In this document: one piece after another, positions 42,376-52,142 of the stretch | Position numbering within the stretch: the first letter of the stretch is position 1 | How the letters are laid out: each line of letters begins with the position of its first letter | Made by a program: the position numbers and the translations under genes | Notes under the pieces: model-generated | Told to the model about the DNA's origin: nothing | The model's input: only the letters and a program-made list of their open reading frames with translations | The model's database searches: none | Source: Verrucomicrobiota bacterium | GTDB lineage: Bacteria; Verrucomicrobiota; Verrucomicrobiia; Chthoniobacterales; Terrimicrobiaceae | Direction of reading: 5' to 3' | Length of the DNA stretch: 64,000 nucleotides | Assembly: GCA_018970255.1 (NCBI GenBank) | Contig: JAGWWS010000011.1 | Coordinates: forward strand, 1 to 64,000

Positions 42376-43029
42376 ATGTCTAAAAAATCCTCCTCTGGAA
42401 ATTCCCTCATCAAAAACATCGCCGTCATTGCCGGCATCTTGATTGTTTTCGTCATCATCCTCCGCGCGGCACTGACTCCCCTTTATCAAGAGGTCGCCGA
42501 CATGGAGCGCTTGCAACAACAGCAGCAACAGCAGTCCTCTCAAAATTCGGGTGGCGGTTCTGGCGGCGGCAGTGGCGGAGGCTCGGGAGAAAACGTCAAT
42601 GTCAACATCGCTCCAGGTGGTTGGTTGAACTGGGCGCTGGGCTGGATGTGGGGCGGTCCCGGTTGGTATGGCGGCCCGAGCTACGGCTGGTGGGGGGCGA
42701 ATATTTGGAATGGCTGGATGAACTGGTGGGGCGGCGGCAACAACCGTGTTTGGAACGGAAATGTGAACGAGACCTTCAATCGCGATGTGAACAACAATTT
42801 CCAGCACGACCGGATCGGCGATGGAAACGATGACCGCCTCCGCGACGATCTCGGCGATGGAAACGATGACCGCCTCCGCGACGATCTCGGCGATGGAAAT
42901 CTCCGCGATGCCGAGAGGGATGCTGTCCGCGAGGGAGGCGACGGCGGCGGGGAGCGTCGCGAGGAAGGCGGCTTCCATGGATTCGAAGGTGGTGGTGGAG
43001 GCGGAGGACACCACGGCGGTCGCAGATAA
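42376..43029 (+). CDS. Single-pass membrane-anchored low-complexity protein
   Basis: A 217-residue protein of unknown function. One membrane segment (NIAVIAGILIVFVIILRAAL) is followed by a poly-Gln run, Gly/Ser repeats, a Trp/Gly-rich belt (WLNWALGWMWGGPGWYGGP), an Asp/Arg repeat (GDGNDDRLRDDL twice) and a Gly/His-rich tail. The bulk is probably outside the membrane. It lies between pfp and nusA on the same strand, 80 bases after pfp. The low-complexity part evolves by slippage, as the exact DNA repeat shows. Confidence 0.7.
   Translation: MSKKSSSGNSLIKNIAVIAGILIVFVIILRAALTPLYQEVADMERLQQQQQQQSSQNSGGGSGGGSGGGSGENVNVNIAPGGWLNWALGWMWGGPGWYGGPSYGWWGANIWNGWMNWWGGGNNRVWNGNVNETFNRDVNNNFQHDRIGDGNDDRLRDDLGDGNDDRLRDDLGDGNLRDAERDAVREGGDGGGERREEGGFHGFEGGGGGGGHHGGRR
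42816..42887 (+). repeat. Exact 36-base tandem duplication within a coding region
   Basis: Two identical 36-base units (42816-42851 and 42852-42887) encode GDGNDDRLRDDL twice; a third unit begins at 42888 and diverges after 12 bases. The frame is kept. Confidence 0.9.
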
Positions 43030-43177
43030 TTTTTCTGAAACCCCCGACCGCGAGAACGGGGCAATTGGGGGTTGACCACCCCAACCATCCCGCCCATATT
43101 TGCCGGTCCGGGAAATCAACGATGCAGACGGGCTCCGGCCCGTTTGTTCGTTTTATGACGCCCGCACAAACGAGTTT

Positions 43178-44437
43178 ATGAATTCCGAACTGATCACAAT
43201 GCTGGACCTGCTCGAGCGCGAGAAGGGCATCAAACGGGCCGTGCTCGTCGATGCCATTTCCACAGCGATCCTCGCGGCATCCAAGAAAAGCTTCACCTCC
43301 GGCACCCGCGAACTCCGCATCGACATCAACCCCCAGACCGGCGCCATCCGCGCCCTCGCCCGGTTGATCGCCGTCGAAAAAGTGGACAACCCCCACGACG
43401 AGGTCCTGCTTTCGAAAGCCCGCGCCGCCAAGCCGGACGCAAAGCCGGGCGACGAGGTGGAAATCGAAGTCACCCCGCGCGACTTCGGCCGCATTGCCGC
43501 CCAAGCCGCCCGCCAGGCCATCAACCAGCGCCTTCGCCAAATCGAGCGCGAGATGATCTATGACGAATTCAAGGACCGCGCCGGCGAGATTGTGACCGGC
43601 ACCGTCCGCCGCTTTGAGAAGTCCGATGTCATCATCGACCTCGGCAAGTTCGAGGGCGTCATGCCCTCCCGCGAGCGCGTCCTCACCGAGGAATACAATG
43701 TCGGCGACCGCCTCCGCGCCTATGTCGTCGCCGTCGAGACCGGCAACCGCGGCCCCGAGATCATCCTCTCCCGCAGCCATCCGAATTTTGTCCGCCGCCT
43801 CTTCGAACTCGAGGTCAGCGAAATCGCCGACCGCACCGTGGAACTCAAGGTCATCGCCCGCGAAGCCGGCTTCCGCACGAAGGTCGCCGTCCACAGCGGC
43901 GATGCCAAGGTCGACCCCGTCGGCGCCTGCGTCGGCATGCGCGGGGCCCGCGTGAAAAATATCGTCCGCGAACTCAACAACGAAAAAGTGGATATCATCC
44001 GCTGGGACCCGGACCCCTTGAAATTCGTCGGCGCGGCCCTCAAGCCAGCGAACATTCGCTCCATCACCGCCGACGAGGCCACGAAGACCATCCATGTCCT
44101 CGTCCCGAAGGACGACCTCTCGCTCGCCATCGGCCGCCGCGGCCAAAACGCCCGCCTCACCTCGAAAATGTGCGGCTGGGATGTCGATATCCAGGAAGAC
44201 CTTCGCGACCAGCAAGCCATGCAAACCAAGACCGCCGAGGCCGCGCAATCGCTCGCGGGCGTCCTTGGAATCACCGAAGAGCAGGCGCAAAAACTCACCG
44301 AAAGCGGGATGAACTCGGTCGAGGTGGTCCTCACGGCCGCCGCGGAAGACATCGCGGGCGTCCTCGGCTGCGATGCGGAAACCGCGCAGCGCATCCTCGA
44401 AGCGGCCCAGGCACAACAAAAAGCCCCCGCCGCCTGA
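43178..44437 (+). CDS. nusA: Transcription termination/antitermination factor NusA
   Basis: A 419-residue NusA. The N-terminal RNA polymerase-binding domain covers residues 1-130, an S1 domain follows (GEIVTGTVRRFEKSDVIIDL), then two KH domains with VDPVGACVGMRGARVKNIV and LAIGRRGQNARLTSKM. A short C-terminal helical repeat (ITEEQAQKLTESGM, DAETAQRILEAAQ) replaces the E. coli AR1/AR2 domains. ATG 43178 gives the standard start. It heads the nusA-infB run; rimP is not upstream. Confidence 0.94.
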   Translation: MNSELITMLDLLEREKGIKRAVLVDAISTAILAASKKSFTSGTRELRIDINPQTGAIRALARLIAVEKVDNPHDEVLLSKARAAKPDAKPGDEVEIEVTPRDFGRIAAQAARQAINQRLRQIEREMIYDEFKDRAGEIVTGTVRRFEKSDVIIDLGKFEGVMPSRERVLTEEYNVGDRLRAYVVAVETGNRGPEIILSRSHPNFVRRLFELEVSEIADRTVELKVIAREAGFRTKVAVHSGDAKVDPVGACVGMRGARVKNIVRELNNEKVDIIRWDPDPLKFVGAALKPANIRSITADEATKTIHVLVPKDDLSLAIGRRGQNARLTSKMCGWDVDIQEDLRDQQAMQTKTAEAAQSLAGVLGITEEQAQKLTESGMNSVEVVLTAAAEDIAGVLGCDAETAQRILEAAQAQQKAPAA

Positions 44438-44474
44438 GGGGTTATGGAAACGCTCCCTCCGGCCGAAACCAACC

Positions 44475-46610
44475 ATGGCAGACAAACTCAAATCCAAGCC
44501 CACCGAAAAGAAGCCCGCCGCAGCCAAGCGCCCGGCGGCTTCCGCACGCGCCAAGCGCCCCGCCGATGCGGCTCCCGCCACTGAAGCTGCCAAACCCGCC
44601 CCCAAGCCCCCAGGACCCACGCTCGACCTCCTTGAGCCCGCCAAGAAGGTAAAAAAATCGGACCCCTCGAAAGCCGCGGGCCTCAAGCCGTTCATCAAGC
44701 CCCTCGGGCAACCCGCCGCCCCGCCCCCGCCACCCGCGCCACCAGTCGCGGAAAAAGTTGAAGCCCCCGAGCCCGCCCCGTCGCCGGAACCCGAAGCCGC
44801 CCCCGAGGCACCGTCCGTCGACGCCTCCGGCCGCAAGGTCATCCAAATCAAACCCCCGATCGTCGTCCGCGCCCTCGCCGACCACCTCGGTCTAAAGCCG
44901 TTCCAGCTCATCAAGGACCTCATGTCCTTGCAGATTTTTGCGAACCTCAACCAAACCGTCGAAGCCGATGTCGCCGCGAAAGTCTGCGAAATGCACGGCT
45001 TCGTCTTCGAGCGCGAGCGCAAGGACACCTCGAAAGGCCACCACAAGGTCGAACAAAAAATCGAGGTCCCGAAAGCCCCCGCGCCCGCGAAGGCCGAGGA
45101 ACTCCAAAACCGCGCGCCCATCATCACTTTCATGGGCCATGTGGACCACGGCAAAACCTCGCTCCTTGATTCCATACGCAAATCCCGCGTCGCAGCCGGC
45201 GAGGCGGGCGGCATCACCCAGCACATCGGCGCCTACAGCGTCGAGCGCAAGGGGCAAAAAATCACTTTCCTCGACACACCCGGCCACGCCGCCTTCACGG
45301 CCATGCGCGCCCGCGGCGCGAATGTCACAGACATCGTCGTCCTTGTGGTCGCCGCCGACGACGGCCTCATGCCCCAGACCCTCGAAGCCATTTCCCACGC
45401 GAAGGCCGCCAAGGTCAAAATCGTCGTCGCCATCAACAAAATCGACCTCCCGTCCGCCAATGCCGACCGCGTTAAGCAGCAACTCCAGGAAAAAGGCCTC
45501 GCGCCCGAAGATTGGGGCGGCGACACAATTTGCGTCCCGGTCAGCGCGACCAAGGGCACCGGCATCGACCAGCTTTTGGAATCCGTCCTCCTCGAATCCG
45601 AAATGCTGGAACTCAAGGCCAGCCCCGCCCAACCCGCCCGCTGCAATGTCATCGAAGCGCAGGTCGAGCAGGGCCGCGGCCCCACCACAACCGTGATTGT
45701 CCGCACCGGAACGCTCCGCGCCGGCGATGTGTTCATTTGCGGCAACCACTGGGGCAAGGTCAAACAGCTCATCGACGACCTCGGCAAACCCGTAAAGGAA
45801 GCCGGTCCCTCCACGCCCGTGAAGGTCCTCGGCCTCAGCGGCCTCCCGAATGCCGGCGACGAACTCGTCGTGATGGATTCCGAGAAATCCGCCCGCATCC
45901 ACAGCGAGGAGCGGCTCGCCGAACTCCGCGATTCCAAGCTCGCCGCCCCGCAACGCGCCACGCTGGAGAACCTCTTCGCCAGCATCGCCTCGGATGCCAA
46001 GCCCACGCTCAAAGCCATCGTCAAATGCGATGTCCAGGGCTCGCTCGAAGCCGTCGTGGCCTCGCTCAACGAAATCCCGCAGAAGAAAATCACCCTCGAT
46101 ATCATCCACTCGGCCGTCGGCCCCATCACCGAGTCGGACGTCCTCCTCGCCAGCGCCTCGAACGCCATCATCATCGGCTTCAATACCAAGACCGAAAACA
46201 CCGGCGCCCAGGCGGCCAAGCGCGAGGGCGTCCAAATCAAGCTCTACAGCATCATTTACGAACTCCTCGACCAGGTCCGCGAGGCCATGGGCGGCATGCT
46301 CGCCCCGGAACTCCGCGAAGCCGTCATCGGCCACGCCGAGGTCAAGCAGGTCTTCGACCTCACGAAAGGCAAGGTCGCCGGCTGCATGGTGGTGGACGGC
46401 CGCATCGCCCGCACCGCCCGCGCCCGCGTCCTGCGCCGCAAGCAGCCGATCTACGACGGCGGCATCGCGACCCTCCGCCGCTTCTCGGACGAAGTGAAGG
46501 AAGTCCGCTCCGGCCTCGAGTGCGGCATCAAACTCGGCGATTTCTCCGAATACATGGCCGAGGACATCATCGAGTGCTACACGCTCGAAAAAATCCCGCA
46601 GCAACTCTAA
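44475..46610 (+). CDS. infB: Translation initiation factor IF-2
   Basis: A 711-residue IF-2. The first ~140 residues are lysine/alanine/proline-rich and disordered. A short IF2-N region leads to the GTPase at about 220 (GHVDHGKTSLLDSIRKSRVA, DTPGHAAF, NKIDLPSA). The C2/C3 domains end DFSEYMAEDIIECYTLEKI. IF-2 brings initiator tRNA to the ribosome. It starts 37 bases after nusA and is followed by rbfA; the three are co-transcribed in many bacteria. Confidence 0.96.
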   Translation: MADKLKSKPTEKKPAAAKRPAASARAKRPADAAPATEAAKPAPKPPGPTLDLLEPAKKVKKSDPSKAAGLKPFIKPLGQPAAPPPPPAPPVAEKVEAPEPAPSPEPEAAPEAPSVDASGRKVIQIKPPIVVRALADHLGLKPFQLIKDLMSLQIFANLNQTVEADVAAKVCEMHGFVFERERKDTSKGHHKVEQKIEVPKAPAPAKAEELQNRAPIITFMGHVDHGKTSLLDSIRKSRVAAGEAGGITQHIGAYSVERKGQKITFLDTPGHAAFTAMRARGANVTDIVVLVVAADDGLMPQTLEAISHAKAAKVKIVVAINKIDLPSANADRVKQQLQEKGLAPEDWGGDTICVPVSATKGTGIDQLLESVLLESEMLELKASPAQPARCNVIEAQVEQGRGPTTTVIVRTGTLRAGDVFICGNHWGKVKQLIDDLGKPVKEAGPSTPVKVLGLSGLPNAGDELVVMDSEKSARIHSEERLAELRDSKLAAPQRATLENLFASIASDAKPTLKAIVKCDVQGSLEAVVASLNEIPQKKITLDIIHSAVGPITESDVLLASASNAIIIGFNTKTENTGAQAAKREGVQIKLYSIIYELLDQVREAMGGMLAPELREAVIGHAEVKQVFDLTKGKVAGCMVVDGRIARTARARVLRRKQPIYDGGIATLRRFSDEVKEVRSGLECGIKLGDFSEYMAEDIIECYTLEKIPQQL

Positions 46611-46655
46611 CAGCGCGCCACCGCGCCCCCGGCGGCCGCCAAAAGCCACGCCAAA

Positions 46656-47009
46656 ATGAAAAACCGCCTCGCCAGGGTCTGCGAAGTCATCAAACGGGAA
46701 CTCGGCCTGCTCATCCCGCGCCAAATCGAGTTCGGCGGGGCGCTCGTCACCGTCAGCGGCGTGGACATCACGCCGGACCTCAAGCAGGCCCATGTCTTCA
46801 TCTCGGTCCTCGGGGGCGGCCCCGGCGCCCGCCGCCGCGCCATGGAACTCCTCGATGCCCACCGCGCCGAACTCCAATCGGGCATCGCCTCCCACATCAA
46901 AATGAAAAACACGCCCCACCTCCACTTCCGCCTCGACGAGTCCGTGGAGCGCGGCTCGCGCATCATCGGCATCATGGACGAACTCGGCCTGCTGGAGGAA
47001 AAACAATGA
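46656..47009 (+). CDS. rbfA: Ribosome-binding factor A
   Basis: A 117-residue RbfA with the KH-like fold: NRLARVCEVIKRELGLLIPR, then VTVSGVDITPDLKQAHVFIS and a C-terminal PHLHFRLDESVERGSRI. It helps 16S rRNA maturation in the small subunit. It starts 45 bases after infB and ends in an ATGA overlap with the DHH phosphoesterase. Operon position is normal. Confidence 0.93.
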   Translation: MKNRLARVCEVIKRELGLLIPRQIEFGGALVTVSGVDITPDLKQAHVFISVLGGGPGARRRAMELLDAHRAELQSGIASHIKMKNTPHLHFRLDESVERGSRIIGIMDELGLLEEKQ

Positions 47010-47977
47010 GCGCGACTTTCGATTCCATCGCCGCTGCCGTTGCAAGTGCGCACACCATCGGAGTCGCCAGCCACATCCGGCCCGATGCCGACGCACTCGG
47101 TTCCACCATCGCCTTCGCCATGTGGCTCCGCTCGCTCGGCAAGGACGCCCGCGCGTTCAACGAGGAGGGCTCGACCCCGAAGTTCCACTACCTCCCCGGC
47201 CACGAACTTGTCGCCACCCCGCCGGCCGCACCGCAAAAATTCGACCTCTTCGTCGCCCTCGACACCTCGGTGAAAAACCGCCTCGGCACCGTCCTCGGCG
47301 CCATTGCGCCCGGCACGCCGCTCGCGAACATCGACCACCATGTCAGCAACGAGCAATTCGGCGACCTCAACTTCGTGGACCCCACCGCACCGGCCACCGG
47401 GCAAATCCTGGTCGAATTCTTCCGCCACACCGGCGCCGAGATCACCCCGGCCATGGCCGCAAACCTCTTCGCCGCGATTTCCACGGACACCGGTTCGTTC
47501 CAATACGCGGGAACCAACGAGCGCACCTTCGCCGCCGCCTCGCACTTGATTTCCTGCGGCGTCGATGTGCCGGGGCTTTCGCGCGCGATGTATGATTCGC
47601 AGCCCCGCCGCCGCTTCAACCTGCTGCGCCACGCGCTCAACACCGCGGAGTTCCATTGCGGCGACCGCATCGCCTCGTTTTCCCTGCCGCTCGAAACCGT
47701 GCGCGAACTCCAGGTCGTCCCCGAGGACAACGAGGGCATCATCGACCACCTCCGCTCCGTCGAGGGCGTCGAGGCAGCCGTGTTTTTCGAGGAACTCCCG
47801 GAAGGGAAAGTCCGCGTCAGTTCGCGTTCGAAGTTCCCCTCTATCGATGTCTGCAAGGTTTGCAAAATCTTCGGCGGCGGCGGGCATCCGATGGCCGCCG
47901 GCGCGCGCATCAACGGCCCCCTTCAAAAAGTGAAACACGACTTCCTCCAAGCCCTCGCCAATGAAATCCGGAACTGA
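47006..47977 (+). CDS. nrnA: DHH-family bifunctional oligoribonuclease/PAP phosphatase
   Basis: A 323-residue DHH/DHHA1 protein. SHIRPDADALGS and the signature NIDHHVSNEQFGD bind the metal ions; the C-terminal DHHA1 half ends KIFGGGGHPMAAGARI. NrnA degrades short RNA and 3'-phosphoadenosine 5'-phosphate. The latter is a by-product of PAPS use, matching the cysCDN operon in the same window. It overlaps rbfA by 4 bases and truB by 17. Confidence 0.92.
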   Translation: MSATFDSIAAAVASAHTIGVASHIRPDADALGSTIAFAMWLRSLGKDARAFNEEGSTPKFHYLPGHELVATPPAAPQKFDLFVALDTSVKNRLGTVLGAIAPGTPLANIDHHVSNEQFGDLNFVDPTAPATGQILVEFFRHTGAEITPAMAANLFAAISTDTGSFQYAGTNERTFAAASHLISCGVDVPGLSRAMYDSQPRRRFNLLRHALNTAEFHCGDRIASFSLPLETVRELQVVPEDNEGIIDHLRSVEGVEAAVFFEELPEGKVRVSSRSKFPSIDVCKVCKIFGGGGHPMAAGARINGPLQKVKHDFLQALANEIRN

Positions 47978-48683
47978 CATCGACGGCGTCCTCCTCGTGG
48001 ACAAATCGCCGGGTATGACATCCCACGATGTCGTCGCCATCACGCGCCGCTCGCTCGACACCAAAAAAGTCGGCCACTGCGGCACGCTTGACCCGCTCGC
48101 CACCGGCCTCCTCATCATCACCATCGGCCGCGGCACGAAAATCCAGGACCTCCTCATGAGCGAGGACAAGGAATATGCCGGCACCCTCCGCCTCGGCGAA
48201 ATCACGGACAGCCAGGATTCCGACGGCCAAATCGTTGAAACCCGCCCGGTCCCGGAGTTTTCACGGGAACAACTCGATGCCGCCTTTGCGAAATTCCACG
48301 GCGATTTCTACCAGACCCCGCCGATGGTCAGTGCCATCAAGAAGGACGGCGTGCCGCTCTACAAGCTCGCGCGCCAGGGCAAGACCGTCGAGCGCGAGCC
48401 CCGCTTCGTCCATGTCTACGCCCACGAGATCAAGGAAGTCCGCCCGCAGGAAATCGATTTCCGAGTTGTGTGCAGCAAGGGTTTCTATGTCCGCACCTAC
48501 GCCCACGACATCGGCCAGGCGCTCGGCTGCGGCGCCCACCTGAAATCCCTGCGCCGCACGAAATCCGGGAAATTCTCGGTGGACGGAGCCATCACCGTCG
48601 AGGAACTCAAAGCCGGCCCCGCCAGCGCCATTGCCGCACGGGTCCTCAGCCTGCCGACCGTCTCCCGGCTCCGCGGCGCATAA
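47961..48683 (+). CDS. truB: tRNA pseudouridine(55) synthase
   Basis: A 240-residue TruB. VDKSPGMTSHDVVAITRR opens the fold and GHCGTLDPLATGLL carries the catalytic Asp. YEGTLR-like EYAGTLRLGEITDSQDSDG and FHGDFYQTPPMVSAIK are further signatures. It modifies U55 in tRNA. No PUA domain is present, giving a short form. The start is 17 bases inside nrnA and ribF begins 2 bases after its stop. Confidence 0.95.
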   Translation: MKSGTDIDGVLLVDKSPGMTSHDVVAITRRSLDTKKVGHCGTLDPLATGLLIITIGRGTKIQDLLMSEDKEYAGTLRLGEITDSQDSDGQIVETRPVPEFSREQLDAAFAKFHGDFYQTPPMVSAIKKDGVPLYKLARQGKTVEREPRFVHVYAHEIKEVRPQEIDFRVVCSKGFYVRTYAHDIGQALGCGAHLKSLRRTKSGKFSVDGAITVEELKAGPASAIAARVLSLPTVSRLRGA

Positions 48684-48685
48684 CC

Positions 48686-49624
48686 ATGCCCATCCTCCGC
48701 TCCATCGACGCGCTCGCGGAAATCGAACGGCCCGTCGTCCTGGCGGCGGGGGTTTTCGACGGGATGCACCTCGGCCACCAGGCGGTGCTCCGCGCCGCAT
48801 TGGCCCAATCGGAAAAAACCGGCGGCACCGCCGTCGCGCTCACCTTCGACCCGCACCCCGCTGCGGTCCTGCGGCCGGGCAAATCCCCCCGCATCCTGAC
48901 CTCCACCGAACTCAAGCTCCGCCTCATGGCCGAACTCGGCGTCCCGGCCGCCCTCGTCGTGGAATTCAACGCCGCCTTCGCCGCCGTCGAGGCCGGGGAC
49001 TTCATCAGGCACCTCCACGCCTCCGCGAAAAAACTCGCCGGAATTTGCGTGGGGGAAGGTTGGCGGTTCGGCCATGCGCGGAAGGGCGACGCCGCACTGC
49101 TGCGCTCGCTCGGATCGGAACTCGGATTTTCCACCACTTCCGTCGAACCCGTCGAAATCGATGGGGCCGTCGTGAGCAGCACTTCCATACGGGCGGCGCT
49201 CGAAAGCGGCGACCTCGCCACCGTTTCGAAACTCCTCGGCCGCGACTACGCCATCCCGGGCACAGTCCTCCGCGGGCGCGGCATGGGGCGCCAACTCGGC
49301 TTCCCCACCGCAAACATCGGCAACCACGGCGAACAATTCCCTCCCGACGGCGTGTATGCCGTCCGCGCCAGCCTCGATGGCGAAAGCCTCGGCGGCGTCG
49401 CCAATATCGGCGTGCGCCCGACCGTCACCGATTCGCGCGAAAGGGCGCTCGAAGTCCACCTGTTCGATTTTTCCCGCGATATCTACGGCTCCGAAATCGA
49501 GGTCGCATTCCTCCACTACCTCCGCCCCGAAAAAAAATTCTCCGGCCCCGGGGAACTCCGCCGGGCCATTGAAACCGATGCCACCACCGCGCGCGGCATC
49601 CTCTCGTCCCGCCAAGCCGCATGA
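48686..49624 (+). CDS. ribF: Bifunctional riboflavin kinase/FAD synthetase
   Basis: A 312-residue RibF. The N-terminal FMN adenylyltransferase has GVFDGMHLGHQAVL and VGEGWRFGHARKGD, with SSTSIRAALESGD closing it. The C-terminal riboflavin kinase domain starts GTVLRGRGMGRQLGFPTANI. It converts riboflavin to FMN and FAD. ATG 48686 is used; the frame runs on into truB. The stop overlaps the following ATP-grasp gene by ATGA. Confidence 0.95.
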   Translation: MPILRSIDALAEIERPVVLAAGVFDGMHLGHQAVLRAALAQSEKTGGTAVALTFDPHPAAVLRPGKSPRILTSTELKLRLMAELGVPAALVVEFNAAFAAVEAGDFIRHLHASAKKLAGICVGEGWRFGHARKGDAALLRSLGSELGFSTTSVEPVEIDGAVVSSTSIRAALESGDLATVSKLLGRDYAIPGTVLRGRGMGRQLGFPTANIGNHGEQFPPDGVYAVRASLDGESLGGVANIGVRPTVTDSRERALEVHLFDFSRDIYGSEIEVAFLHYLRPEKKFSGPGELRRAIETDATTARGILSSRQAA

Positions 49625-52140
49625 GCGCCCGCTGGCATTTCCGCACCTTCGACGAAAATTGCGGTCCCGACGGCCAGCCGCGCGAAGTTTACCGCCCGCT
49701 CTTCGCCCGCATCGGCGATATGGCCGATTCGCAGCTCCGCTCCCTCGACAGCCGCCTCGAAGCCACGATGCGCGAGATGGGCGTCACCTTCGACATCCAC
49801 CGCGAACTCCCCTGGACCAAGCGCGCTTGGTTCTGCGACCTGCTCCCCCAGATTTTCACCCCCGCCGAGTGGTCGCCGCTCGCCGCCGGAATCCGCCAGC
49901 GCCTCCGCGCCTTCGAGATGTTCCTTGCCGATATTTATTCGGAGAAAAAAATCCTCCTCGACGGTGCGGTTCCGGTCACGCCCGTCCTCGGCAGCGATTT
50001 TTTCCAGCGCGCCGCCCACGGGCTCCCCACGCCGGGCTCGTCGCGCCTGCACCTCAGCGGCATCGCCGTTTGCCGGCTGCCCGACGGCACGCTCGCCGCG
50101 AAGCACCACTATTTCGCGAACGCCTCGGGAATTTCCTACATGGTGCAAAACCGCCGCGCCCTCACGCGCGTCATTCCCCAATCTTTCCACGACACCGGCA
50201 TCCACCCGATTTCCGACGCACCCACGCGCATCATCGAAATGCTCCGCTCCCTCTCGCCGGAGCCTGACCCCATGGTCGTCCTGCTCACGCCCGGACCGCT
50301 CAGCCCCGCGTATTCGGAGCACAGCTTCCTCGGCCGCCGCATGGGCATCCCGCTCGTGCAGGGCGGCGACCTCCTCGTCCTCAACGACGAGGTCTACCTC
50401 AAAACCGTCTCCGGCCTGAACAAGGTCGATGTCATCTACTCGCGCCTTTCAGACCGCTGGCTCGACCCCATGGTTTTCCGCCGCGATTCCGTCCTCGGCG
50501 TGCCGGGGCTCGTGCATTGCATCCGCAAAAAAAGCGTGGCCGTCGTCAATGGCATCGGTTCCCAACTCGCCGACGACCGCGCCTTGCTGCCGTTCTCGCA
50601 GCAAATCATCCGCTATTACCTCGGCGAGCGCCCGCTGTTGCCGACGCTGCCCACCTATTGGCTCGGCGACCCCGACCAGCGCGACATGGTCCTCGGCGAC
50701 CTCGAAAAATTCACCATCCGCGTCCTCTACGGCGAGGAGATTGTCCTCGGCGGCGACGGTCGGCTCCCCCAGGAGGAAAAAATCGAAGCGGCCCGCGCGA
50801 GGATTGCCGCCAACCCCTCGGGGTTCGTCGCGCAGCCGCAGGCCTGCGATGCGGAAACCATCTCGTTCCAGGAGGGCGAACGCCGCCGCCGCCGCCAGGA
50901 CCACATCGTTTTCGCCATCCGCGAGGGCAACGATTTCCATGTCTTCCCCGGCGCGCTCACCCGCGTTTCCACATCCAGTTCCGAATTCACCTCCTCCGAA
51001 CTCGGCGGCGGCTCGAAGGACACCTGGGTCCAGGTCGGCCTCGGCACCGGCGCAGACGAATGGGACCCCTCGCGCCAAATCGATGCGAAGCTCCCGTCCC
51101 ACGGCGTCAGCAGCCGCGTCGCGGATTCGTTCTACTGGATCGGCCGCTACCTCGAGCGCGCCTACGACCTCGCAGGAATGGTCGCCGCCATCGAGTCCTT
51201 GGAACTCGAGGAACTCAACCCCGTCGAGCGGATGAACTACCGCCCGGTCTGGAACCGCATCCTGCCTGTCCTTGAAGGGCATGGCTCCCCCACGCGCCGC
51301 ACAATTTCGAGCCCCGAGGGGCGCTACCGCCTCACGCTCGACCCCGCCGAACCGGGCTCCATCACGGCCACGATTTCACGCGCGTTCGGCAACGCCCAAT
51401 CCGTTTTGGAAACATTGAGCATCGATGCGTGGGCCGTCATGAACCGCATCCGCGAAAAATTCGATGCGGCCGGTTTCGCGCCCGATGCGCCCGCCGAGGC
51501 GCTTGCCTCCACGAGCCGCGACCTTTGCCTCTTCGCCCGCGGCACCATCCCGCAATTTTTCGGCACCGCAAAAGCCACCATGCTCGCGGACGACGGCTGG
51601 GGTTTTTGTGAAATCGGCCAACTCATCGAACGCGCCGCCGTCACAGCCAATGCCGTCACCTCGATTTCCGCCTCGCTCCTCGAGAACGCCGATTCCTCCC
51701 GCCGACGCGGCGCCCTCGAAATCCGCCTCTCGGCCTTCCTGCGCATGCTGAACAGCCGCGACATCTACCGCCGCGTTTACCAAATGCGCATCGAGCCCCT
51801 GCCCATGCTCGAACTCCTCTGGGCGAACCCGGTGACGCCGCGTTCCGTCCTCCGCTGCCTGAACGGCTGCGCCTCCCGCATCCGCGAGAGCGAGAGCGGC
51901 CTCTCCCCCGCAACCGGGCGCGCCTTGTCCGAAATCGAGGCCCTTGTTTCGGCCATCCGCTCCACCGATTGGGCGGCGCTCCTCGAATCGGGAACCGGCG
52001 GCTCCGCGAAACCCCGAATCCAAGCCCACTCCGAGTCGCTCCTCGCATCCCTCCTCGCCCTCCACACCACGATTTCCGACAGCTTCCTGAACCACCAAAT
52101 CCTGATGCACGGCGGCACGCGCCCGCTTTTTTCGAACTGA
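49621..52140 (+). CDS. Fused circularly permuted ATP-grasp and alpha-E domain protein
   Basis: An 839-residue fusion. Residues about 1-480 are a circularly permuted type 2 ATP-grasp (DUF404/407 type): RPLFARIGDM, TPGPLSPAYSEHSFLGRRMG and VLGDLEKFTIRVLYGEE. Residues about 497-830 are an alpha-E helical domain (SRVADSFYWIGRYLERAYDL, IGQLIERAAVTANAVT). In other genomes these are often separate genes next to transglutaminases, proposed to make or trim peptide bonds. Two transglutaminases follow here. The substrate is unknown. It overlaps ribF by 4 bases. Confidence 0.9.
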   Translation: MSARWHFRTFDENCGPDGQPREVYRPLFARIGDMADSQLRSLDSRLEATMREMGVTFDIHRELPWTKRAWFCDLLPQIFTPAEWSPLAAGIRQRLRAFEMFLADIYSEKKILLDGAVPVTPVLGSDFFQRAAHGLPTPGSSRLHLSGIAVCRLPDGTLAAKHHYFANASGISYMVQNRRALTRVIPQSFHDTGIHPISDAPTRIIEMLRSLSPEPDPMVVLLTPGPLSPAYSEHSFLGRRMGIPLVQGGDLLVLNDEVYLKTVSGLNKVDVIYSRLSDRWLDPMVFRRDSVLGVPGLVHCIRKKSVAVVNGIGSQLADDRALLPFSQQIIRYYLGERPLLPTLPTYWLGDPDQRDMVLGDLEKFTIRVLYGEEIVLGGDGRLPQEEKIEAARARIAANPSGFVAQPQACDAETISFQEGERRRRRQDHIVFAIREGNDFHVFPGALTRVSTSSSEFTSSELGGGSKDTWVQVGLGTGADEWDPSRQIDAKLPSHGVSSRVADSFYWIGRYLERAYDLAGMVAAIESLELEELNPVERMNYRPVWNRILPVLEGHGSPTRRTISSPEGRYRLTLDPAEPGSITATISRAFGNAQSVLETLSIDAWAVMNRIREKFDAAGFAPDAPAEALASTSRDLCLFARGTIPQFFGTAKATMLADDGWGFCEIGQLIERAAVTANAVTSISASLLENADSSRRRGALEIRLSAFLRMLNSRDIYRRVYQMRIEPLPMLELLWANPVTPRSVLRCLNGCASRIRESESGLSPATGRALSEIEALVSAIRSTDWAALLESGTGGSAKPRIQAHSESLLASLLALHTTISDSFLNHQILMHGGTRPLFSN

Positions 52141-52142
52141 CC

